Positions 24,601 to 35,131 of a stretch of 64,000 nt of DNA are shown here, in pieces. The stretch covers positions 33,888,387 through 33,952,386 of the forward strand of contig NC_092225.1 in the NCBI RefSeq assembly GCF_036320965.1, read 5' to 3'. Below the pieces are notes generated by a model. It was not told where the DNA came from and made no database searches. It worked only from the letters and a program-made list of their open reading frames with translations. Source of the stretch: Panulirus ornatus (Eukaryota > Arthropoda > Malacostraca > Decapoda > Palinuridae). How positions within the stretch are numbered: position 1 is the stretch's first letter; each line of letters opens with the position of its first letter. Position numbers and translations under genes: made by a program.

Positions 24601-26358
24601 CAGGACAGGAGAGAGATACTTGGGACGAGTGTCAGGCACGACAGGAGAGAGAGGCTTGGCACGAGAGTCAGGCACGACAAGAGATAGGAGCTTGGGAGAA
24701 GAGGCAGGAAGGACAGGAGAGATAAGCTTGGGATGAGAGTCAAGCAGGACAGGAGAGAGAGGCTTGGGACAGAGTCAGGCAGGATATGAGAGAGAGGCTT
24801 TGGACGAGAGTCAGGCAGGACGGGAGAGGCTTGGGACGATGGTCAGGCAGTACAGTCGAGAATGGCTTGGGACGAGAGTCAGGCAGGACAGGAGAGAGAC
24901 TCTTGACGAGAGAGTCAGGCAGGACAGGAGAGAGAGGCTTGGTGCGAGAGTCAAGCAGGACATGAGAGAGGTGCTTGGGACGAGAATAATTTTGGACCGG
25001 ACAGATAGGGTTGGATCGAGACTCAGGCTGGACAAGAGAGAGAGGGTTGGGACGAGAGTCATGCAGGACAGGAGAGAGAGGCTTAGGACGAGAGTCAGGC
25101 AGGACAGGAGAGTGAGTCTTGGGACGAGAATCAGGCAGGGTAGGAAAGAAGGGCTTGGGACGAGATTCAGGGAAGTAGGAGAAAGTGGCTTGGGATGAGA
25201 GTCAGGCAGGACATGAGAGAGAGGTTTGGGACGAGAGTCAGGCAGTACAAGAGAGAGAGGCTTGCGACGAGAGTCAGGCAGGAGAGGAGAGAGAAACTTA
25301 GGACGAGAGTCAGGCACGACAGGAGAGCGAGGCTTAGGACGAGAGTCATGCAGGACTAGAGATAGAAGTTTATGAGGAAAGGCAGGCGCGACAGAAGAGA
25401 GAAGCTTGAAGCGAGAGTCAGGCAGTATAGAAGAGAGAGGCTTGGGAGAGAGTCAGGCAGGATGTAAAGAGAGGCTTTGTTCGAGATTCAGGCAGGACAT
25501 CAGAGAGAGGCTTGGGACGATAATCAGGCAGGACAGGGGAGAAAGGCTTGGGACGAGAGTCAGGCAGGACAGGAAAGAGAAGTTTGTCGAGAAAGTCAGG
25601 CAGGACACGACAGATAGGGCTAGGACGAGAGTTAGGTAGGACAGATAGGGCTAGGACGAGAGTCAGGCAGGACAGGAGATAGATGCCTGGGACGAGTATG
25701 AGGAGTTACAGGAGAGAGAGGCTTGGGACGAGAGTCAGGAGGTACGGAAGAGATATGCTTGGGACGAGAGTCAGGCAAGACAAGAGAGAGATGCTTCGGA
25801 CGAGAATCAGGCAGAACAGGAGGGAGAGACTTGAGACTAGAGTCAAGCCGGAGAGGAGAGAGAGGCTTGGGACGGGAGTCAGGCAGGACCGGATAGAGAG
25901 GCTTGGGACGAGAGTCAGGGAGGACAGGAGAAAGAGGATTAGTACAAGAGTCAAGAAGGACAGGAGAGAGGGGCTTTGGAAAAGAATAATTCAGTACCGG
26001 ACAGTGAGGATTAGGACGTCAGTCTGGGTGGAGAGGAGAAAGAAGGTTGGGACGAGAGTCATGCAGGACAGGAGAGAGAGGCTTAGGACGAAAGTCAGGT
26101 AAGATACTAGAGTAAGGCATGGGACGAGAGTCAGGCAGGGTAGGAGAGAAGGGCTTTGGATGAGTCAGGCAATCAGGAGAAAGAGGCTTGTGACGAGAGT
26201 CAGACAGGACATGAGAGAGAGACTTGGGACGAGAGTCAGGCAGGATAAGAGAGAGAGAGGCTTTGAACGAGTCATTCAGGACAGGATAGAGAGACTTGGG
26301 ACGAGTGTCAGGCACGACAGGAGAGAGAGGCTTGGCACGAGAGTCAGGCACGACAAGA
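21660..26358 (+). repeat. HOR family H, leading partial units
   Basis: Start of the ordered 4.4-kb HOR domain. The anchor variant GATAGGAGCTTGGGAGAAG occurs at 22,211 and 24,683 here, and again at 26,359, 30,759, 35,132, 39,019 and near 48,896. AATAATT markers are at 22,517, 24,305, 24,985 and 25,985, and ACAATAAATC is at 23,271. The 22,211-24,683 interval (2.47 kb) is a full-order unit; the 24,683-26,359 interval (1.68 kb) is a shortened one lacking most of the ACAATAAATC section. Confidence 0.7.
23043..23258 (+). repeat. 108-bp triplet of monomers, two copies
   Basis: Two consecutive copies of a three-monomer module beginning ATGTCTGGGACGAGTGTC (23,043 and 23,151, offset 108). The module includes GAGAGCCAGGAAGAAAATAA and ends with GATATGCTTGGGACGAG. 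Similar doublings appear near 29,120-29,320, 33,510-33,720, 39,815-40,020 and 49,665-49,870, so the doubling is inherited with the HOR. Confidence 0.85.
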
Positions 26359-26465
26359 GATAGGAGCTTGGGAGAAGAGGCAGGAAGGACAGGAGAGATA
26401 AGCTTGGGACGAGAGTGAAGCAGGACAGGAGAGAGAGGCTTGGGACAGAGTCAGGCAGGATATAA

Positions 26466-28152
26466 GAGGGAGGCTTTGGACGAGATTCAGGCAGGACGGG
26501 AGAGAGAGGCTTGGGACTATGATCAGGCAGTACAATTGAGAATGGCTTGGGACGAGAGTCAGGCACGACCGGAGAGACTCTTGACGAGAGAGTCAGGCAG
26601 GACAGGAGAGAGAGGCTTGGTGCGAGAGTCGAGCAGGACAGGAGAGAGGTGCTTGGGACGAGAATACTTTTGGACCGGACAGAGAGGGTTGGATCGAGAC
26701 TCAGGCTGGACAAGAGAGAGAGGGTTGGGACGAGTGTCATACAGGACAGGAGAGAGAGGCTTAGGACAAAATTCAGGGAGGACAGGAGAGCGATGCTTAG
26801 GATGAGAGTCAGGCAAGACAGGAGAGAGAGGCTTAACGAGATAGTAAGTTAGGACAGGAGAGAATGGCTTGGGACGAGAGTCAGGTTGGAAAGGGGAGAG
26901 ATACTTGGGACGAGAGTCAGGCAGGACAGGAGATAGAGGCTTGACGATATAGTCAGGTAAGATAGGAGAGAAAGGCTTGTGACGAGAGTCATGCAGAACA
27001 GGGGAGAGAGGCTTGGGACGAGAGTCAGTCAGGGTAGGAGAGAGAGGCTTTACGAGAGGGTCAGGAAGGACAGGAGAGAGAGGATTGGGACGACGGTCAG
27101 TCAGGGTAGGAGAGAGAGGCCTGGGACGAGAGTCAGGCAGGACACGAGAGAGAGGGTTAGGACGAGAGTCAGGCAGGACAGGAGATAGATGTCTGGGACG
27201 AGTGTCAGGCAGGACAGGAGAGTGAGGCTTGGGACGAGAGCCAGGAAGAAAATAAGAGATATGCTTGGGACGAGAGTCAGGCAGGACAGGAGAGAGGGGC
27301 TTGGGACGACAATAAATCTGGACCGGACAGAGAGGGTTGGAACGAGAGTCAGGCTGTACAGGAGAAAGAGGCTTGTGACGAGAGTCATGCAGGACAGGAG
27401 ACATAGGCTTAGGACGAGAGTCAGGCAGGACAGGAGAGTGAGGCTTGAGACGAGAATCAGGCAGGGTAGGAAAGAAGGTGTTGGGACGAGATTCAGGCAA
27501 GTAGGAGAAAGAGGCTTTGGATGAGTCAGGCAGGACATGAGAGAGAGTCTTTGGACGAGAGTTCGGCAGTACAAGAAAGAGAGGCTTGGGACGCGAGTCA
27601 GGCAGGAGAGGAGAGAGAAACTTGGGACGAGAGTCAGGCACGACAGGAGAAAGAGGCTTAGGACGAGAGTCAAGCAGGACTAGAGATAGAAGTTTATGAG
27701 GAAAGACAGGCGCGACAGCTTGGAGCGAAAGCCATGCAGGATAGGAGAGAGAGGCTTGGGAGAGAATCCGGCAGGATGCAGAGAGAGGCTTTGGACAAGA
27801 TTCAGGCAGGACATCAGAGAGAGGCTTGGGACGATAATCAGGCAGGACAGGGGAGAAAGGCTTAGGACGAGAGTCAGGCATGACAGGAAAGAGAAGCTTG
27901 TCGAGAGAGTCAGGCAGGACAGGACAGATAGGGCTAGGACGAGAGTCAGGCAGGACAGGAGATAGATGCCTGGGACGAGTGTGAGGAGTTACAGGAAAGA
28001 GAGGCTTGGGACGAGAGTCAGGAAGGACGGAAGAGATATGCTTGGGACGAGAGTCAGGCAAGACAGGAGATAGAGGCTTGGGACGAAAGTCAGGCATGAC
28101 ATGAGTGAGAGGCTTCAGACGAGAATCAGGGAGGACAGGAGGGAGAGGCTTG
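26466..28152 (+). repeat. 1.69-kb identical block, copy 1
   Basis: Appears base-for-base identical to 30,865-32,551 at a constant offset of 4,399. The longest open frames in the window, 512 codons each on the - strand, fall here and in the partner and have the same translation. The match begins after a one-base difference in GATATAAGAGGG (copy 1) against GATATAGAGGG (copy 2) and ends at GAGGCTTGGACC against GAGGCTTGGGAC. Confidence 0.85.
26559..28097 (-). other. Longest open frame created by the repeat; not called as a gene
   Basis: A 512-codon open frame with ATG, made of about 43 units of a 12-residue repeat, consensus LPDSRPKPLSPV. It has no other domain, signal peptide or membrane segment. 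The twin at 30,958-32,496 has the same translation; similar frames lie at 425-1,546, 5,850-7,007, 22,164-23,462, 32,776-33,933 and 48,813-50,075. The unit is open because 36 bases equal 12 codons and, in this frame, only the AAG codon is one change from a stop. Frames switch at every 35-base monomer, and other frames are also long and open. If translated, it would be a disordered, basic, proline-rich chain. I infer it is not a real gene, but transcription cannot be excluded from sequence. Confidence 0.25.
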
Positions 28153-30864
28153 GACCTAGAATCAAGCCGGAGAGAGGAGAGACGGCTTGGGACGGGAGTC
28201 AGGCAGGTCGATAGAGAGGCTTGGGACGAGAGTCAGGAGGGCAGTAGAGAGGGGTCTTAGGGCGAGATTCAGGGCCAGGAGAAGGAGAGAGACGCTTGGG
28301 ATGAGAGTCAGGCAGGACAGAAGAGTAAACCTTGGACGAAAGTCAGACGTTTAGGAAAAAGGGCTTGGGACGAGAGTCAGCCAAGTACGAGAAAGATTCT
28401 TGGACGAGAGTCAGCCAATACGAGAAAGAGCTTGGGACGAAGTCAGGCAGGACATGAAGAGAGAGGCTTTGGGACGGAGAGTTAGACAGTACAAGATAAG
28501 AGAGGCTTGGGACGAGAGTCAGGCAGGACCAGGAGAGAGAGACTTGATGCGAGATTCAAGCAGGATAGGAGAGAGGTGCAGGGGACGAGAATAATTTGAA
28601 CGGACAGAGGAAGGTTGGATCGAGACTCAGGCTGGACAGTAGAAAGAGGTTGGACGAGTGTCATACAGGACAGAGAGAGAGAGGCTTAGGACAAAAGTCA
28701 GGGAGGACAGGAGAGTGATGCTTAGGATGAGATTCAGTCAAGACAGGAGAGAGAGTCTTAACGAGATAGTAAGTTAGGACAGGAGAGAATGGCTTGGGAC
28801 GAGAGTCAGGTTGGAAACGGGGAGAGCAGACTTGGGACTAGAGTCAGGCAGGACAGGAGAGAAAGGCTTGACGATGTAGTCAGGTATGATAGGAGAGAAA
28901 GGCTTGTGACGAGAGTCATGCAGAAAAGGGGAAAGAGGCTTGGGACGAGAGTCAGTCAGGGTAGGAGAGAGAGGCTTGACGAGAGGGTCTGGAAGGACAG
29001 GAGCGTGAGGATTGCGGACGACTGTCAGTCAGGGTAGGAGAGAGAGGCTTGGGGACGAGAGTCAGGCAGGACACGAGAGAGAGGGTTTAGGACGAGAGTC
29101 AGGCAGGACAGGAGCATAGATGTCTGGGACGAGTGTCAGGCAGGACAGGAGAGTGAGGCTTGGGACGAGGGCCAGGAAGAAAAAAAGAGATATATTTGGG
29201 ACGAGAGTCAGGAGGACAGGAGATAGATGTCTGGGACGAGTGTCAGCAGGACAGGAGAGTGAGGCTTGGGACGAGAGCCAGGAAGAAAATAAGAGATATG
29301 CTTGGGGACGAGAGTCAGGCAGGACAGGAGAGAGGGGCTTGGGACGACAATAAATCTTGACCGGACAGAGAGGGTTGGAACGAGAGTCAGGCAATTACAG
29401 GAGAAAGAGGCTTGGGACGAGGGTCATGCAGGATAGGAGAGAGAGGCTTAGGACGAGAGTCAGGCAGGACAGGAGAGTGAGGCTTGGGACGAGAATCAGG
29501 AAGGGTAGGAAAGAAGGGCTTGGGACGAGATTCAGGCAAGTAGGAGAAAGAGGCATTGGATGAGAGTCTGGCAGGACATGGGAGAGAGGCTTGGGACGAG
29601 AGTCAGGCAGTACAAGAGAGAGAGGCTTGCGACGAGAGTCAGGCAGGAGAGGAGAGAGGAAACTTAGGACGAGAGTCAGGCACGACAGGAGAGAGAGGCT
29701 TAGGACGAGAGTCAAGCAGGACTAGAGATAGAAGTTTATGAGGAAAGGCAGGCGCGACAGAAGAGAGAAGCTTGGAGCGAGAGTCAGGCAGGATAGGAGA
29801 GGCTTGGGAGAGAGTCAGACAGGATGTAGAGAGAGGCTTTGGACGAGATTCAGGAGGACATCAGAGAGAGGTTTGGAACGATAATCAGGAAGGATAGGGG
29901 AGAAAGGCTTGGGACGAGAGTCAGGCAGGACAGGAAAGAGAAGCTTGTCGAGAGAGTCAGGCAGGACAGACAGATAGGGCTAGGACGAGAGTCAGGTAGG
30001 ACACATAGGGCTAGGGACGAGAGTCAGGCAGGACATGAGATAGATGCCTGGGACGAGTGTGAGGAGTTAAGGGAGAGAGAGGCTTGGGACGAGAGTCAGG
30101 AAGGACGGAAGAGATATGCTTGGGACGAGAGTCAGGCAAGACAGGAGATAGAGGCTTGGGACGAGAGTCAGGCATGACAAGAGAGAGATGCTTCGGACGA
30201 GAATCAGGCAGAACAGGAGGGAGAGACTTGAGACTAGAGTCAAGCCGGAGAGGAGAGAGAGGCTTGGGACGGGAGTCAGGCAGGACCGGATAGAGAGGCT
30301 TGGGACGAGAGTCAGGGAGGACAGGAGAAAGAGGATTAGTACAAGAGTCAAGAAGGACAGGAGAGAGGGGCTTTGGGAAAAGAATAATTCAGTACCGGAC
30401 AGTGAGGATTAGGACGTCAGTCTGGGTGGAGCAGGAGAAAGAAGGTTGGGACGAGAGTCATGCAGGACAGGAGAGAGAGGCTTAGGACGAAAGTCAGGTA
30501 AGATACTAGAGTAAGGCATGGGACGAGAGTCAGGCAGGGTAGGAGAGAAGGGCTTTGGACTGAGTCAGGCAATCAGGAGAAAGAGGCTTGTGACGAGAGT
30601 CAGACAGGACATGAGAGAGAGACTTGGGACGAGAGTCAGGCAGGATAAGAGAGAGAGAGGCTTTGAACGAGTCATTCAGGACAGGATAGAGAGACTTGGG
30701 ACGAGTGTCAGGCACGACAGGAGAGAGAGGCTTGGCACGAGAGTCAGGCACGACAAGAGATAGGAGCTTGGGAGAAGAGGCAGGAAGGACAGGAGAGATA
30801 AGCTTGGGACGAGAGTGAAGCAGGACAGGAGAGAGAGGCTTGGGACAGAGTCAGGCAGGATATA
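28153..30864 (+). other. Indel-rich bridge between the two identical blocks
   Basis: From 28,153 to about 29,660 this follows 32,552-34,070 in monomer order but carries many one- or two-base indels (GCAGGTCGATAGAG against GCAGGGTCGGATAGAG; GGGCCAGGAGAAGG against GGCAGGAGAGG). From about 29,660 to 30,175 it follows 23,580-24,110, with private variants such as GGTTTGGAACGATAATC and indels such as TTCAGGAGGAC against TTCAGGGAGGAC. From 30,176 it follows 25,779-26,465 with four indels and no substitution I noticed. Errors that are almost all indels suggest unpolished read-level sequence joining two contigs or HOR copies. Confidence 0.75.
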
Positions 30865-33800
30865 GAGGGAGGCTTTGGACGAGATTCAGGCAGGACGGGA
30901 GAGAGAGGCTTGGGACTATGATCAGGCAGTACAATTGAGAATGGCTTGGGACGAGAGTCAGGCACGACCGGAGAGACTCTTGACGAGAGAGTCAGGCAGG
31001 ACAGGAGAGAGAGGCTTGGTGCGAGAGTCGAGCAGGACAGGAGAGAGGTGCTTGGGACGAGAATACTTTTGGACCGGACAGAGAGGGTTGGATCGAGACT
31101 CAGGCTGGACAAGAGAGAGAGGGTTGGGACGAGTGTCATACAGGACAGGAGAGAGAGGCTTAGGACAAAATTCAGGGAGGACAGGAGAGCGATGCTTAGG
31201 ATGAGAGTCAGGCAAGACAGGAGAGAGAGGCTTAACGAGATAGTAAGTTAGGACAGGAGAGAATGGCTTGGGACGAGAGTCAGGTTGGAAAGGGGAGAGA
31301 TACTTGGGACGAGAGTCAGGCAGGACAGGAGATAGAGGCTTGACGATATAGTCAGGTAAGATAGGAGAGAAAGGCTTGTGACGAGAGTCATGCAGAACAG
31401 GGGAGAGAGGCTTGGGACGAGAGTCAGTCAGGGTAGGAGAGAGAGGCTTTACGAGAGGGTCAGGAAGGACAGGAGAGAGAGGATTGGGACGACGGTCAGT
31501 CAGGGTAGGAGAGAGAGGCCTGGGACGAGAGTCAGGCAGGACACGAGAGAGAGGGTTAGGACGAGAGTCAGGCAGGACAGGAGATAGATGTCTGGGACGA
31601 GTGTCAGGCAGGACAGGAGAGTGAGGCTTGGGACGAGAGCCAGGAAGAAAATAAGAGATATGCTTGGGACGAGAGTCAGGCAGGACAGGAGAGAGGGGCT
31701 TGGGACGACAATAAATCTGGACCGGACAGAGAGGGTTGGAACGAGAGTCAGGCTGTACAGGAGAAAGAGGCTTGTGACGAGAGTCATGCAGGACAGGAGA
31801 CATAGGCTTAGGACGAGAGTCAGGCAGGACAGGAGAGTGAGGCTTGAGACGAGAATCAGGCAGGGTAGGAAAGAAGGTGTTGGGACGAGATTCAGGCAAG
31901 TAGGAGAAAGAGGCTTTGGATGAGTCAGGCAGGACATGAGAGAGAGTCTTTGGACGAGAGTTCGGCAGTACAAGAAAGAGAGGCTTGGGACGCGAGTCAG
32001 GCAGGAGAGGAGAGAGAAACTTGGGACGAGAGTCAGGCACGACAGGAGAAAGAGGCTTAGGACGAGAGTCAAGCAGGACTAGAGATAGAAGTTTATGAGG
32101 AAAGACAGGCGCGACAGCTTGGAGCGAAAGCCATGCAGGATAGGAGAGAGAGGCTTGGGAGAGAATCCGGCAGGATGCAGAGAGAGGCTTTGGACAAGAT
32201 TCAGGCAGGACATCAGAGAGAGGCTTGGGACGATAATCAGGCAGGACAGGGGAGAAAGGCTTAGGACGAGAGTCAGGCATGACAGGAAAGAGAAGCTTGT
32301 CGAGAGAGTCAGGCAGGACAGGACAGATAGGGCTAGGACGAGAGTCAGGCAGGACAGGAGATAGATGCCTGGGACGAGTGTGAGGAGTTACAGGAAAGAG
32401 AGGCTTGGGACGAGAGTCAGGAAGGACGGAAGAGATATGCTTGGGACGAGAGTCAGGCAAGACAGGAGATAGAGGCTTGGGACGAAAGTCAGGCATGACA
32501 TGAGTGAGAGGCTTCAGACGAGAATCAGGGAGGACAGGAGGGAGAGGCTTGGGACTAGAATCAAGCCGGAGAGGAGAGACAGGCTTGGGACGGGAGTCAG
32601 GCAGGGTCGGATAGAGAGGCTTGGGACGAGAGTCAGGCAGGGCAGTAGAGAGAGTCTTAGGGCGAGATTCAGGCAGGAGAGGAGAGAGACGCTTAGGATG
32701 AGAGTCAGGCAGGACAGAAGAGTGACCCTTGGACGAAAGTCAGACAGTTTAGGACAAAAGGGCTTGGGACGAGAGTCAGCCAAGTACGAGAAAGATTCTT
32801 GGGACGAGAGTCAGCCAAGTACGAGAAAGAGGCTTGGGACGAGAGTCAGGCAGGACATGAGAGAGAGGCTTTGGACGAGAGTTAGACAGTACAAGATAGA
32901 GAGGCTTGGGACGAGAGTCAGGCAGGACAGGAGAGAGAGACTTGATGCGAGATTCAAGCAGGATAGGAGAGAGGTGCATGGGACGAGAATAATTTTGAAC
33001 CGGACAGAGAAGGTTGGATCGAGACTCAGGCTGGACAGTAGAAAGAGGGTTGGGACGAGTGTCATACAGGACAGGAGAGAGAGGCTTAGGACAAAAGTCA
33101 GGGAGGACAGGAGAGTGATGCTTAGGATGAGATTCAGTCAAGACAGGAGAGAGAGTCTTAACGAGATAGTAAGTTAGGACAGGAGAGAATGGCTTGGGAC
33201 GAGAGTCAGGTTGGAACGGGGAGAGAGACTTGGGACTAGAGTCAGGCAGGACAGGAGAGAAAGGCTTGACGATATAGTCAGGTATGATAGGAGAGAAAGG
33301 CTTGTGACGAGAGTCATGCAGAACAGGGGAAAGAGGCTTGGGACGAGAGTCAGTCAGGGTAGGAGAGAGAGGCTTGACGAGAGGGTCTGGCAGGACAGGA
33401 GCGTGAGGATTGCGACGACAGTCAGTCAGGGTAGGAGAGAGAGGCTTGGGGCGAGAGTCAGGCAGGACACGAGAGAGAGGGTTAGGACGAGAGTCAGGCA
33501 GGACAGGAGATAGATGTCTGGGACGAGTGTCAGGCAGGACAGGAGAGTGAGGCTTGGGACGAGGGCCAGGAAGAAAATAAGAGATATATTTGGGACGAGA
33601 GTCAGGCAGGACAGGAGATAGATGTCTGGGACGAGTGTCAGGCAGGACAGGAGAGTGAGGCTTGGGACGAGAGCCAGGAAGAAAATAAGAGATATGCTTG
33701 GGACGAGAGTCAGGCAGGACAGGAGAGAGGGGCTTGGGACGACAATAAATCTTGACCGGACAGAGAGGGTTGGAACGAGAGTCAGGCATTACAGGAGAAA

Positions 33801-35131
33801 GAGGCTTGGGACGAGGGTCATGCAGGATAGGAGAGAGAGGCTTAGGACGAGAGTCAGGCAGGACAGGAGAGTGAGGCTTGGGACGAGAATCAGGAAGGGT
33901 AGGAAAGAAGGGCTTGGGACGAGATTCAGGCAAGTAGGAGAAAGAGGCATTGGATGAGAGTCTGGCAGGACATGGGAGAGAGGCTTGGGACGAGAGTCAG
34001 GCAGTACAAGAGAGAGAGGCTTGCGACGAGAGTCAGGCAGGAGAGGAGAGAGAAACTTAGGACGAGAGTCAGGAACGAGAGGAGAGATAGGCTTAGGACG
34101 AGAGTCAAACAGGACTAGAGATAGAAGTTTATGAGGAAAGACAGGCGCGACAGAAGAGAGAAGCTTGGAGCGAGAGTCAGGCAGGATAGGAGAGAGAGGC
34201 TTGGGAGAGAGTCAGGCAGGATGTAGAGAGAGGCTTTGGACGAGATTCAGGCAGGACATCAGAGAGAGGCTTGGGACGATAATCAGGCATGACAGGGGAG
34301 AAAGGCTTGGGACGAGAGTCAGGCAGGACAGGAAAGAGAAGCTTGTCGAGAGAGTCAGGCAGGACAGGACAGATAGGGCTAGGACGAGAGTCAGGACAGG
34401 CAGGACAGGAGATAGATGCCTGGGATCAGTGTGAGGAGTTACAGGAGAGAGAGGCTTGGGACGAGAGTCAGGAACGACGGAAGAGATATACTTGGGACGA
34501 GAGTCAGGCAAGACAGGAGATAGAGGCTTGGGACGAGAGTCAGGCATGACAAGAGAGAGATTCTTCGGACGAGAATCAGGCGGGACAGGAGGGAGAGAGT
34601 TACGACTAGAGTCAAGCCGGAGAGGAGAGAGAGGCTTAGGACGGGAGTCAGGCAGGACCGGAGAGAGAGGCTTGGGACGAGAGTCAGGGAGGACAGGAGA
34701 AAGAGGATTAGTACGAGAGTCAAGCAGGACAGGAGAGAGGGACTTGGGAAGAGAATAATTTAGGACCGGACAGGGAGGATTAGGACGAAAGTCCGGGTGG
34801 ACAGGAGAAAGAGGGTTGGGACGAGAGTCATGCAGGACAGAAGAGAGAGGCTTAGGACGAAAGTCAGGTAAAATACTAGAGTAAGCCTTGGAACGAGAGT
34901 CAGGCAGGGTAGGAGAGAAGGGCTTTGGACGAGAGTCAGGCAATTAGGAGAAAGAGGCTTGTGACGAGAGTCAGACAGGACATGAGAGAGAGGCTTGGGA
35001 CGAGAGTCAGGCAGGATAAGAGAGAGAGAGGCTTTGAACGAGAGTCATTCAGGACAGGAGAGAGAGACTTGGGACTAGTGTCAGGCACGACAGGAGAGAG
35101 AGGCTTGGCACGAGAGTCAGGCACGACAAGA
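30759..35131 (+). repeat. ~4.4-kb HOR unit Hb
   Basis: Second anchor-to-anchor unit (30,759 to 35,132, 4,373 bases). Same order of diagnostic monomers as Ha, with ACAATAAATC at 31,708 and 33,742 and AATAATT at 32,988 and 34,754. From about 32,552 onward this is the clean version of the damaged Ha right half. Two ACAATAAATC sections per unit suggest that 4.4 kb is itself a fused pair of shorter HORs of about 2-2.4 kb. Confidence 0.7.
30865..32551 (+). repeat. 1.69-kb identical block, copy 2
   Basis: Partner of 26,466-28,152 at an offset of 4,399 with no difference seen. Identity at this level in an array where typical neighbouring HOR units differ at many sites means a very recent duplication, a conversion event, or one locus represented twice in the assembly. 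Confidence 0.85.

Larger units (their letters stand above)
26359..30758 (+). repeat. ~4.4-kb HOR unit Ha
   Basis: Unit bounded by the GATAGGAGCTTGGG anchor at 26,359 and 30,759 (4,400 bases). It contains 26,466-28,152, which appears identical to 30,865-32,551, and then an indel-rich part. Internal order: AATACTTTT marker (near 26,667), CTTAACGAGATAGTAAGTTAGG, CTTGACGATATAGTCAGG, GTCAGTCAGGGTAGG, GATGTCTGGG, ACAATAAATC (27,309), CAAGTAGGAG, GATAGAAGTTTATGAGG, GACATCAGAGAGAGG, GGAGTTACAGG. Confidence 0.7.

Noticed and set aside
26559..28097. 512-codon - strand open frame (and its twin at 30,958-32,496) as a proline-rich repeat protein gene
   Set aside because: It is only the repeat read in one of several open frames, ends at frame-changing monomers, has no non-repeat sequence, and its frame resists stops through base composition alone. 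No promoter, splice or start context supports it.
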